A stretch of DNA of 8,496 bases from Anaerolineaceae bacterium (lineage in GTDB: Bacteria > Chloroflexota > Anaerolineae > 4572-78). Shown piece by piece: positions 1 to 6,245 of the stretch; position 1 is the first letter of the stretch, and the number at the start of each line of letters is the position of its first letter. The DNA is taken from contig JANTHQ010000063.1 of NCBI GenBank assembly GCA_024762375.1, forward strand, positions 1 through 8,496. Reading direction: 5' to 3'. The position numbers and the translations under genes were made by a program. The notes below the pieces were generated by a model. That model did not search any database. It was not told the origin of the DNA and saw only the letters and a program-made list of their open reading frames with translations.

Positions 1-807
1 CCGCGCGCATGGCTTGCTCCGGCGCTGGCGCTCGGCGGGTTGGTGCTGCTGATTGTCGGGCTGGCGGTTCAAACCATTTGGGGAAACAGTCAGCAAATTC
101 TGCTGGCAAATGACAGCGCGCCGGCAACGTTCATCGGACAAACCGTGAAAATCACCGGATTTTCTCCGGGCGAAAACGGGGGCGGCACATTGACCGCCAC
201 CGCTGACGGGCAACCCGTCGAATGGCAAATGGGGCGCTGGCAGCGCTGGCGCGGGTGGTGGGTCGCCCCGCCAAAGGCACAGCCGCTCGCCAAAATTACG
301 TTCAACGATGGTGATACCACCGAAAATATGACCCTGATTTTCGATGACATCCGCCGCCCGCTGGTTTTCACGTATGCCCCGCGGCAGCAATCGCTGGAGC
401 TGCGCTATACCATCGCCGGCGGGCATGGCGATTACCGGCTTCGGGTGCGCGACACGCAAAACGCCACCATCGAAACTGCGGTGCAGCACGGGCAAAGTTT
501 CGCGCTGCCGGGTATGGGTATCACCGGCGAAATTGTCATTCAGGATAAATTTTTGCTGCGGGCATACCGTCTGCCCGGAATCGCCCCGCTGGCACTCGGT
601 GCGCTGCTGCTGGTACTCGGCGCAGCGGGATGGTTTTTCGGTGGGGCGGCGGTTGTCCGACTCACGGCCGTGACCAAAGGACGTGGCAGTCGGGTAGATA
701 TCGCCGTGCATACGCTGGCAAAACAGCGAGCCGCCGATTCGTTGGCGGAACGTTTAATTTCAACAATCAATGGGGAAGGGACTACCGGCGATGACGCTCA
801 AACGTAA
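1..807 (+). CDS. Two-helix membrane protein of unknown function, 5' end outside the window
   Basis: The reading frame is open from base 1 to the TAA at 805-807, so 268 residues of the C-terminal part are visible and the true start lies upstream; a TTG at 40 is internal to a hydrophobic stretch and is not a credible start. Seen: a hydrophobic helix at about visible residues 4-25, a roughly 165-residue beta-rich, polar stretch rich in Gly, Thr and Trp, a second helix at about 194-217 (motif LALGALLLVLGAAGWFFGG), then a tail of about 50 residues with basic positions. This suggests an extracytoplasmic domain held between two membrane segments with a cytoplasmic tail. I do not recognise the family. 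Its last 17 bases overlap the preferred start of udk, so the two genes are probably co-transcribed and perhaps translationally coupled. Confidence 0.75.
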   Translation, partial: PRAWLAPALALGGLVLLIVGLAVQTIWGNSQQILLANDSAPATFIGQTVKITGFSPGENGGGTLTATADGQPVEWQMGRWQRWRGWWVAPPKAQPLAKITFNDGDTTENMTLIFDDIRRPLVFTYAPRQQSLELRYTIAGGHGDYRLRVRDTQNATIETAVQHGQSFALPGMGITGEIVIQDKFLLRAYRLPGIAPLALGALLLVLGAAGWFFGGAAVVRLTAVTKGRGSRVDIAVHTLAKQRAADSLAERLISTINGEGTTGDDAQT

Positions 808-1417
808 ACCAATCATCATCGGGGTGGCGGGGGGAACCGCATCGGGGAAAACGACCGTCGCCCACCGCATTTTGGAAGCCGTCACCGGCGATCATCTGGC
901 ATATTTGGAACACGATGCGTACTATCGAGATTTGAGCCATCTGCCGCTGTCAGAGCGACAATCGTTCAACTTCGACCACCCTGACTCGCTGGAAAACGAA
1001 TTGCTCATCGCCCATTTGCAAACATTGCTGCGCGGCGAAGCCATCGAAATGCCGGTGTATGATTTTTCAAACTACGTGCGGTTAAACCGCACCAAACGCA
1101 TCGAGCCGAAACAGGTTATTTTGGTGGAAGGCATTTTAATTTTTGCGGATAAAGCCCTGCGCGAATTGATGGACATCAAAATTTATGTGGATACCGCCGA
1201 CGACCTGCGTTTTATCCGGCGGTTACAGCGAGATGTGGCAGAACGCGGGCGCACGGTTGAGCGGGTGATTGCCCAATATCTCAACACTGTGCGCCCGATG
1301 CATTTGGAATTTGTCGAGCCCAGCAAACAATTTGCCGATGTGATTATCCCGCGCGGGGGACACAATACCACCGCCATTCAAATGGTGGTGGCGCAAATTC
1401 AGCGCATGCTGGAATGA
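791..1417 (+). CDS. udk: Uridine kinase
   Basis: Cytoplasmic pyrimidine-salvage enzyme that phosphorylates uridine (and usually cytidine) to the monophosphate using ATP or GTP. It is 208 residues from the ATG at 791, the normal family length. The P-loop GGTASGKT is at residues 14-21, followed by the family motif EHDAYYRDLSHL with the catalytic Asp, NFDHPDSLEN, PVYDFSNYVR, the VEGIL strand, and the lid region RRLQRDVAERGRT with its Arg residues. An ATG at 770 in the same frame would add seven residues (MGKGLPA). I prefer 791 because a purine-rich stretch (GGGGAAGGG, 772-780) lies about 10 bases upstream, and relatives start just before the PIIIGVAGG strand. The gene overlaps the end of the upstream membrane-protein gene and converges on the copper chaperone gene with a 3-bp gap. 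Confidence 0.93.
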   Translation: MTLKRKPIIIGVAGGTASGKTTVAHRILEAVTGDHLAYLEHDAYYRDLSHLPLSERQSFNFDHPDSLENELLIAHLQTLLRGEAIEMPVYDFSNYVRLNRTKRIEPKQVILVEGILIFADKALRELMDIKIYVDTADDLRFIRRLQRDVAERGRTVERVIAQYLNTVRPMHLEFVEPSKQFADVIIPRGGHNTTAIQMVVAQIQRMLE

Positions 1418-1420
1418 GGG

Positions 1421-1858
1421 TTATTGCATTTCTTTCACCGGCACATCCAGCGTCATCGCCCCGGATTTCTCAAAATTCAGGGTGACGGAGATTTTTTCGC
1501 CGGGTTTCAGTTCCTGTCTCAAATTGATGAGCATGATGTGTTTTCCACCCGGTTCGAGTTTAACCGTTTCGCCGGCGGGAACGGGGATATTCGGCACGGG
1601 ACTCATTTTCATCATATCCCCTTCCATTTTGGTTTGATGCAATTCGACGGCTTCCGCCACATCCGATGCCGCGCTGACGAGCACATCATCGCCGCCGCTG
1701 TTTTTCAGCGTGACATACACCGCCCCGCTGCCCGCCATCATCGGCGAGGGGCGCGCCCATGCATCTTCCGCCGATATTTTCGGCGCAGTATTGCCGCCAC
1801 TGCACTGCGCCGCCACCAAAAGCAATCCCAAAAGTAAGAGTCCGAGTAGTTTTTTCAT
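1421..1858 (-). CDS. PCu(A)C family copper chaperone, probable lipoprotein
   Basis: Extracytoplasmic Cu(I) carrier of the PCu(A)C family (formerly DUF461), which in characterised bacteria delivers copper to the CuA site of cytochrome oxidase, often together with Sco. 145 residues. The N-terminus MKKLLGLLLLGLLL is a signal peptide followed by VAAQC at 15-19. Cys19 is a likely lipid anchor, but Gln at -1 departs from the usual lipobox. The metal-binding signature H-X10-M-X21-H-X-M matches exactly: His74, Met85, His107, Met109, with extra Met at 78, 82 and 83. The start at 1858 is chosen over in-frame upstream codons because AAAGGA lies six bases before the ATG and the signal peptide begins there. 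An intergenic hairpin (1878-1906) separates it from the YqaE-like gene upstream. No sco gene is visible in the window. Confidence 0.92.
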   Translation of the reverse strand: MKKLLGLLLLGLLLVAAQCSGGNTAPKISAEDAWARPSPMMAGSGAVYVTLKNSGGDDVLVSAASDVAEAVELHQTKMEGDMMKMSPVPNIPVPAGETVKLEPGGKHIMLINLRQELKPGEKISVTLNFEKSGAMTLDVPVKEMQ

Positions 1859-1877
1859 TGAATTCCTTTCTGTGTGT

Positions 1878-1912
1878 ATGGGGGCGATGCGTCGCATCAC
1901 CCCCATTTTTTT
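1878..1912. terminator. Intergenic hairpin, terminator-like on the + strand
   Basis: An inverted repeat with arms 1878-1890 and 1894-1906 around a 3-base loop (GATGC GTC GCATC at its centre). On the + strand it is followed by seven T (1906-1912), the layout of a rho-independent terminator, with one C-A mismatch (1885/1899). On the - strand the mismatch becomes a G-U wobble, so the RNA hairpin is fully paired, but no U tract follows. It lies between the stop of the YqaE-like gene (1911) and the ribosome binding site of the copper chaperone gene. It could stop + strand read-through from udk, or act as a stability or processing hairpin in a - strand transcript. Confidence 0.6.
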
Positions 1913-2072
1913 ATCGTTGTTCTGCCATGTTATTGATAACAATCGCGCCGATGACACCCGGCAGCCAGCCGAGCACCGTCAGCATCGAAACCACAACAAT
2001 CGCCCCACACCCCCGGTCGAGTACCGCCAGCGGCGGGAGTAAAATTGCCAGAATTATTCGTCCACAACCCAT
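1911..2072 (-). CDS. YqaE/Pmp3 family small membrane protein (UPF0057)
   Basis: A 53-residue protein starting at the ATG at 2072 (MGCGRIILAILLPPLAVLDR) and ending with TAA at 1911-1913. It has the layout of the YqaE/Pmp3 proteolipid family: a first helix with the ILLPPLAV motif, a short polar turn with a Gly-Cys-Gly, and a second helix with LTVLGWLPGVIGAIVI matching the family's L-x-x-L-G-x-x-P-G-x-I-x-A pattern. AAGGA lies seven bases upstream of the ATG. Family members are tiny membrane proteins linked to membrane potential and to salt or stress response in yeast, plants and bacteria; the exact biochemical role is not settled. It lies 77 bases downstream of the oxidoreductase gene and 52 bases upstream of the copper chaperone start on the same strand. 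Confidence 0.87.
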   Translation of the reverse strand: MGCGRIILAILLPPLAVLDRGCGAIVVVSMLTVLGWLPGVIGAIVINNMAEQR

Positions 2073-2149
2073 TGTTTCATCCTTTCAAAATGTGTTTGCG
2101 GCAAGACGCCATTCAACATACATTACGGATTTGGACGAAAAAAGTTGTA

Positions 2150-5041
2150 TCACAGCCCCATTGCCCGGGCGAAAACCTGCGCCGGGTGGAGCGCATCGCG
2201 GTGGGTGCCGTGTGCAATTTGATGCTGGCAACTGACACCCGCTGCCACCACCACCCGGTCGGGTTCGGCACGGCGCACGGCAGGGAAGAGCACTCGCTCG
2301 CCCATCGCCATCGAAATATCGTAATGCTCCGTTTCATACCCGAAAGACCCCGCCATACCGCAACAGCCCGCGTCCAACTCTTCGATTTCCACATCGCCCA
2401 GCAGAGACAACGCCTTTTTCGCCGGGGCAGTGCCGATGAGCGCCTTTTGATGACAGTGTCCGTGCAACAGGATTTTCCGGGGCGGCGAAACGACCGGCAG
2501 GCTGAAATTCGGGTCATCCGCCAGCGATGCCATAAATTCCTCAAACGTGACAGTCACATCCGCCACCAATTTTACCACCGGATTATCGGGCAGCATCGAA
2601 AAATAATCGTCTTTCAGCGCGGAAACATCACTTGGCTCCAGCCCGATAATCGGAATGCCATCGCGGGCGAACGGTTCCAGCCGCGACAGGGTATCATTTG
2701 CCAGCGCTTTCGCCAAATTGAGCATCCCTTTCGAAATGGCGGGGCGGCCCACATCTTTATGACCGGGCAGTAACACCCGATAACCCGCTGCTTCCAGCAC
2801 GCGGGTAGCGGCGATGGAAACTTCGGGGTGATTGTAGGTGTTCACCGTGTCGTGCAGCAGTACCACCGGCTGACGCGGTTCGGTGCCGGGCGGCGCATCG
2901 CGGCGACTGCGGAACCATGCCACAAACGACTGGCGGGCGAAAGCCGGCATTTCGCGGCGATGGTCAATACCCACCATTTTTTCCATCGCGCGGCGAACCC
3001 ATTTTTGGCGCATAAACCAGTTGACAAGCGGCGCGTGCGGTCCCGATGCCAACCGGCTCAACGCGCCGAAATCGGCAAAAATGCGCGAGCGCAGGGGGAT
3101 GGGGTGACTTTCATAATAGTGCGCCATAAATTCAGTTTTGATTTTCGCCATGTCCACCGACGACGGGCATTCCGATTTGCACGATTTGCATTCCACACAT
3201 AAATCGAGTGCGCCATACATCCGCTCGCTGAACAACTCTTCGTGCGGGATGCGCCCCGCCATCGCCGAGCGCAGTAAATTGGCGCGACCGCGGGTGGAAT
3301 GCTCTTCATCGCGGGTAGCCATGTACGATGGGCACATGTTGCCCGTATCTTTGCGGCACACCGCCGAACCGTTGCACGCTTCGATGGCGGCGGCGAATCC
3401 GCCTTCTTCCGCCCAATTGAGATACGGTGTGATTTCGATGGTGCGGTAATCCGCGCCATACCGCAGATGCTCGGTCATCGGTCCGGCATCCACAATATTG
3501 CCGGGGTTGAACAGATTGTGCGGGTCGAACAGCGTTTTGACCTGCTTGTAAACGCCATACAATGCTTTACCGTAAAAATGCTCGTTCATATAACTGCGGG
3601 CGCGGCCATCGCCGTGCTCGCTGCTCCATGCGCCATCGTACCCCGCCACCAGTTCTGCCGCGGCGCGGCTGATGCGTTCCATCTTTTCGATGCCGTCGGC
3701 GGTTTTCAGGTTGACCAGCGGGCGAATGTGCAGACAACCGGCGCTGGCATGGGCATAATAGACCAGTTTGGTATCCAGCTCGGTGCAAATCTGCTGAATT
3801 TGGCTGACATATTCCGGCAGATGTTCCACCGGCACGGCAGAATCTTCAATGAACGGTAGCGGCTTGTAATCGCCTTTGACGCGCATCAGCAGGCCGAGAC
3901 TGTTTTTGCGCACCGCCCAAACATTTGCCTGCATTTCGGCGGTTTCGGCGCGGACATTCGCCGTGCCGATGCGATGTTTTTCCAAAAACCGGTCGAGCGT
4001 GTCGAGTTTGCCTTTCACCTCTGCTGCAGAATTGCCGGTATATTCCGTCACCAAAATGGCGTTCGGTGTGCCCTCCAAAAATGTCAGTTGGCGGGCATAT
4101 TCCGGCACTTCGCGGCTCATGCGCAGCGCGAGTTCGTCAATCAGTTCCACCGCCGATGGATTCGTTTCCAGCAGCAGCGGCACGGCTTCCAGCGCGCGCA
4201 TCACCGTGTCGAAATGAACGACTGCCAGCGCGGTGAAGTTCGGTTTTTCCACCAGATTCAGGGTGATTTCCGTCACCGCACCGAGCGTGCTTTCCGCCCC
4301 GACCATCAGTTTTGCCAGATTGATGGTATCGGTACGAATGAGCCGGTCGACATTATAGCCGCCGCACCGCCGCCAATGCGACGGCGTGCCATCGGCGATA
4401 ACCTGCTCGTTTTCCGCCAGCAATTTTGCCAGCCCGCGATAAATGTCCCCTTCCAGCCCGTTTTTGGCGCGGGCACGCTCAAATTCGGCGGTGGTCAGCG
4501 GGGTAAATTGCGCCGTCGAACCATCACTGAGCACCACATCGGTGCGCAAAATATGGTCGGCGGTCATGCCATACACAATGGAATGCGAACCGGTGGAATT
4601 GTTGCCGACGATGCCGCCCAGCGTGGCGCGGTTGCTGCTGGCGGGGTCGGGGCCGTATTTCAGTCCGTGCGGGGCGACAAAATCGTTCAGATGGTCGAGC
4701 ACCAACCCGGGCTGAACCCGCGCCCATTTTTCATCGGTGTTCACTTCCAGCACGCGGGTCATATGGCGGCTGGCGTCCATTATCAACGCCTCGTTGACCG
4801 CCTGCCCGGCGAGACTCGTGCCGCCGCCGCGCACCAGCACCGGCACGCGGTATTTCGCCGCAATTTCTGTCGCCGCCTGAATATCATCGGCATTGCGGGG
4901 GAAAAACACACCCAGCGGCTGCACCTGATAGTTGGAGGCATCGGTGCTGTACAGCGTGCGGCTGTACAAATCGTTTTTCACATCACCGGCAACCCGGCGG
5001 CGGAGTTCTGCCCAAAAATCAGGGGAAATTTGTGGCGTCAT
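2150..5041 (-). CDS. FAD-linked 2-hydroxyacid dehydrogenase fused to an Fe-S subunit
   Basis: A 963-residue one-chain flavin and iron-sulfur oxidoreductase, like E. coli YdiJ (D-2-hydroxyglutarate dehydrogenase, about 1,000 residues) and related D-lactate/glycolate dehydrogenases (GlcD plus GlpC-like halves). The PCMH-type FAD domain spans about 35-265, with VRGGGTSLAGQA at 70-81, a conserved loop PDPASSNRATLGG at 131-143 and VGAESTLGAVTEI at 247-259. The FAD-oxidase C-terminal domain spans about 270-520, with HIRP at 438-441 and SEHGDGRARS at 474-483. Iron-sulfur ligands follow: Cys556, 562, 570 (spacing C-x5-C-x7-C-P) and a canonical Cys615, 618, 621, 625. The Cys-rich CCG-type region has HGHCHQKAL at 860-868, GCCGMAGSFG at 892-901 and Cys938. 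AAAGGA sits seven bases before the ATG. It probably oxidises a D-2-hydroxyacid to the 2-oxoacid and passes electrons to the respiratory chain; substrate is inferred, not shown. Confidence 0.92.
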   Translation of the reverse strand: MTPQISPDFWAELRRRVAGDVKNDLYSRTLYSTDASNYQVQPLGVFFPRNADDIQAATEIAAKYRVPVLVRGGGTSLAGQAVNEALIMDASRHMTRVLEVNTDEKWARVQPGLVLDHLNDFVAPHGLKYGPDPASSNRATLGGIVGNNSTGSHSIVYGMTADHILRTDVVLSDGSTAQFTPLTTAEFERARAKNGLEGDIYRGLAKLLAENEQVIADGTPSHWRRCGGYNVDRLIRTDTINLAKLMVGAESTLGAVTEITLNLVEKPNFTALAVVHFDTVMRALEAVPLLLETNPSAVELIDELALRMSREVPEYARQLTFLEGTPNAILVTEYTGNSAAEVKGKLDTLDRFLEKHRIGTANVRAETAEMQANVWAVRKNSLGLLMRVKGDYKPLPFIEDSAVPVEHLPEYVSQIQQICTELDTKLVYYAHASAGCLHIRPLVNLKTADGIEKMERISRAAAELVAGYDGAWSSEHGDGRARSYMNEHFYGKALYGVYKQVKTLFDPHNLFNPGNIVDAGPMTEHLRYGADYRTIEITPYLNWAEEGGFAAAIEACNGSAVCRKDTGNMCPSYMATRDEEHSTRGRANLLRSAMAGRIPHEELFSERMYGALDLCVECKSCKSECPSSVDMAKIKTEFMAHYYESHPIPLRSRIFADFGALSRLASGPHAPLVNWFMRQKWVRRAMEKMVGIDHRREMPAFARQSFVAWFRSRRDAPPGTEPRQPVVLLHDTVNTYNHPEVSIAATRVLEAAGYRVLLPGHKDVGRPAISKGMLNLAKALANDTLSRLEPFARDGIPIIGLEPSDVSALKDDYFSMLPDNPVVKLVADVTVTFEEFMASLADDPNFSLPVVSPPRKILLHGHCHQKALIGTAPAKKALSLLGDVEIEELDAGCCGMAGSFGYETEHYDISMAMGERVLFPAVRRAEPDRVVVAAGVSCQHQIAHGTHRDALHPAQVFARAMGL

Positions 5042-5172
5042 TTGTTCGTCCTTTGTTTTTTGTCATTGGTCGTTGGTCATTGGTCCATTGCCATTTGTCC
5101 ACTACTGATGCGCGGTTTGTGCAACTCTGCCACCCTGAAACTGTAAACTGATGGCTGATGGCTGATGGCTGA
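5042..5172. other. Spacer between oxidoreductase and lipoprotein genes
   Basis: This 131-bp spacer holds the two heptamer clusters with about 55 bases of unremarkable sequence between them. I see no convincing terminator for the lipoprotein gene and no good -35/-10 pair for the oxidoreductase gene; the ribosome binding site AAAGGA for the latter is at the left edge. Whether the oxidoreductase has its own promoter cannot be decided from the sequence. Confidence 0.5.
5062..5090. repeat. Heptanucleotide tandem repeat, GTCATTG type
   Basis: Four consecutive units starting at 5062: GTCATTG, GTCGTTG, GTCATTG and an eight-base GTCCATTG. The cluster is 21 bases upstream of the oxidoreductase start codon, close to where its leader would be. 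It resembles the short tandemly repeated repetitive (STRR) heptamers known from cyanobacterial spacers. Confidence 0.7.
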
Positions 5173-5188
5173 TTACTGACTGCTGACC
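5147..5188. repeat. Heptanucleotide tandem repeat, GCTGATG type, overlapping a gene end
   Basis: Six consecutive seven-base units: ACTGATG, GCTGATG, GCTGATG, GCTGATT, ACTGACT, GCTGACC. The three central units are nearly perfect and the flanking ones have drifted. The last two units and part of the fourth lie inside the 3' end of the lipoprotein gene and supply its stop codon and final residues (VVSSQ). Confidence 0.75.
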
Positions 5189-6228
5189 ACTTTTAAACTT
5201 TCCAGCATGGGGATGAACCAATCGAGCGCGGTGGAAAAAACAATCTGCGGCGCAGCGATTTTTACGTGATATAATTTTCCGCCGGACTCGCCCGCGAAAC
5301 TGGATGCCGCCATTTTAATATCATCGGGGGTAGAATACAAATAATCCACTTTGAAACCCGTCACGCCGCCGATGCTGTCGGCGGTAATGTCGGAATGGGT
5401 GGCATCGGGGTCGGTTTTCGCCAGCGCATCGAGTTGCGTCTGCAAAAATTTTTCGGCGTTTTGCGGGGTTTCCACCATCACCGAAAACATCATCCCGGAT
5501 GATTGCCATTCGGCATTGACGGCATTTTCCGTTTCTGAAACCTCCCAATTGCTGGCAACCAAAAACGCCACGCCGAGCGGCGGGCTGGTGTACAGCACCC
5601 ACGCCGGCGGTTCGGTGGGGGTGGGCACGGCTTCGGTGCGCAGAACGTGCAGGGTGTCTGCCATCGCTTGCAGGGCGGGGGCAGTCTGCGCCCACAGCGA
5701 TTCAACGACTGTCATCTGGGTAAAATAAACCATTTGCCCGTACTGTGTCGCTTTAATTTGGTTGATGGTTGTGCCGAGTTGCGAGTCATTATTTTTAAAT
5801 TGAACCACGCCATTCGCCTGCGAGAGAATTTTGAACGCTGGGTCGCTGCCGAAATTGGTGGTGGCAAATTGACCGGCGGCATCGGTGAGCGCATCGGGGG
5901 AAAGTTGGCGGTCGGTGGGGGTGAATTGCACGCCGAACGCGGCGCGTCCGGTGGGGTCAACAAACACCACACCGCCGGACGGCTGGGTAACGGTTTGCCA
6001 GTTTGCCGGGAAAACGATGGTAAATTGCCCGTTGGGGTCGCTGTATGATTGCTGCCCGACATTGGGGAAAATGACGGCATCGGCGGTGGGGGTGATGGTT
6101 TGGGCGGGGGCGGCGGTGACTGCCAGCGGCGCGGCTGCGGGGGCAAGGTTCGATGGCGTGGCGGCACTGCCACATGCCGTCAGAAACAATGCGATGAATA
6201 CCAGAATGAATGAGAGTTGTTTTTTCAT
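5173..6228 (-). CDS. Lipoprotein with two similar extracytoplasmic halves, function unknown
   Basis: A 351-residue protein from the ATG at 6228. The signal peptide MKKQLSFILVFIALFLTAC ends in a standard lipobox with Cys19, followed by an Ala/Pro/Thr-rich linker to about residue 55. Two halves then resemble each other: about 60-195 contains FTIVFPANWQTV, a short VVFVDPTGRAAFGVQF strand pair and a closing helix; after a Pro-rich hinge (PTPTEPP), about 205-350 contains VAFLVASNWEVS, a MMFSVMVE strand and a closing helix (MLESLKV). The strand-N/W-strand pattern recalls PsbP/Mog1-like folds, which is my inference. A TTG at 6243 would add five residues, but MKK is a typical signal-peptide start; neither start has a strong ribosome binding site. 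The gene starts 17 bases after the regulator stop, so they are likely one operon. The last codons come from a heptamer repeat. Surface-anchored; partner unknown. Confidence 0.82.
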   Translation of the reverse strand: MKKQLSFILVFIALFLTACGSAATPSNLAPAAAPLAVTAAPAQTITPTADAVIFPNVGQQSYSDPNGQFTIVFPANWQTVTQPSGGVVFVDPTGRAAFGVQFTPTDRQLSPDALTDAAGQFATTNFGSDPAFKILSQANGVVQFKNNDSQLGTTINQIKATQYGQMVYFTQMTVVESLWAQTAPALQAMADTLHVLRTEAVPTPTEPPAWVLYTSPPLGVAFLVASNWEVSETENAVNAEWQSSGMMFSVMVETPQNAEKFLQTQLDALAKTDPDATHSDITADSIGGVTGFKVDYLYSTPDDIKMAASSFAGESGGKLYHVKIAAPQIVFSTALDWFIPMLESLKVVSSQ

Positions 6229-6245
6229 AAAAAGTGGTGACAAAC

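Noticed and set aside
770..790. Upstream ATG for uridine kinase
   Set aside because: It would add MGKGLPA with no ribosome binding site in the right place; the ATG at 791 has a purine-rich site and fits family starts.
1424..1837. A 137-residue + strand frame opposite the copper chaperone gene
   Set aside because: The opposite strand encodes an exact PCu(A)C signature; this frame is its mirror and is rich in His, Phe and Arg only for that reason.
2045..2773. A 242-residue + strand frame opposite the oxidoreductase 3' end and the YqaE-like gene
   Set aside because: Shadow of real - strand genes; composition is unnatural and no recognisable motif is present.
3974..5146. A 390-residue open frame on the + strand opposite the oxidoreductase
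   Set aside because: It is antisense to a clearly conserved protein, is rich in His, Arg and Gln as shadow frames of GC-rich genes are, and has no family motif.
5062..5188. CRISPR-like array from the repeated short units
   Set aside because: Units are seven bases, directly abutting and without spacers, so this is tandem repeat, not CRISPR.
6229..6243. TTG start for the lipoprotein adding MSPLF
   Set aside because: The next codon ATG begins a standard signal peptide; the TTG has no supporting ribosome binding site.
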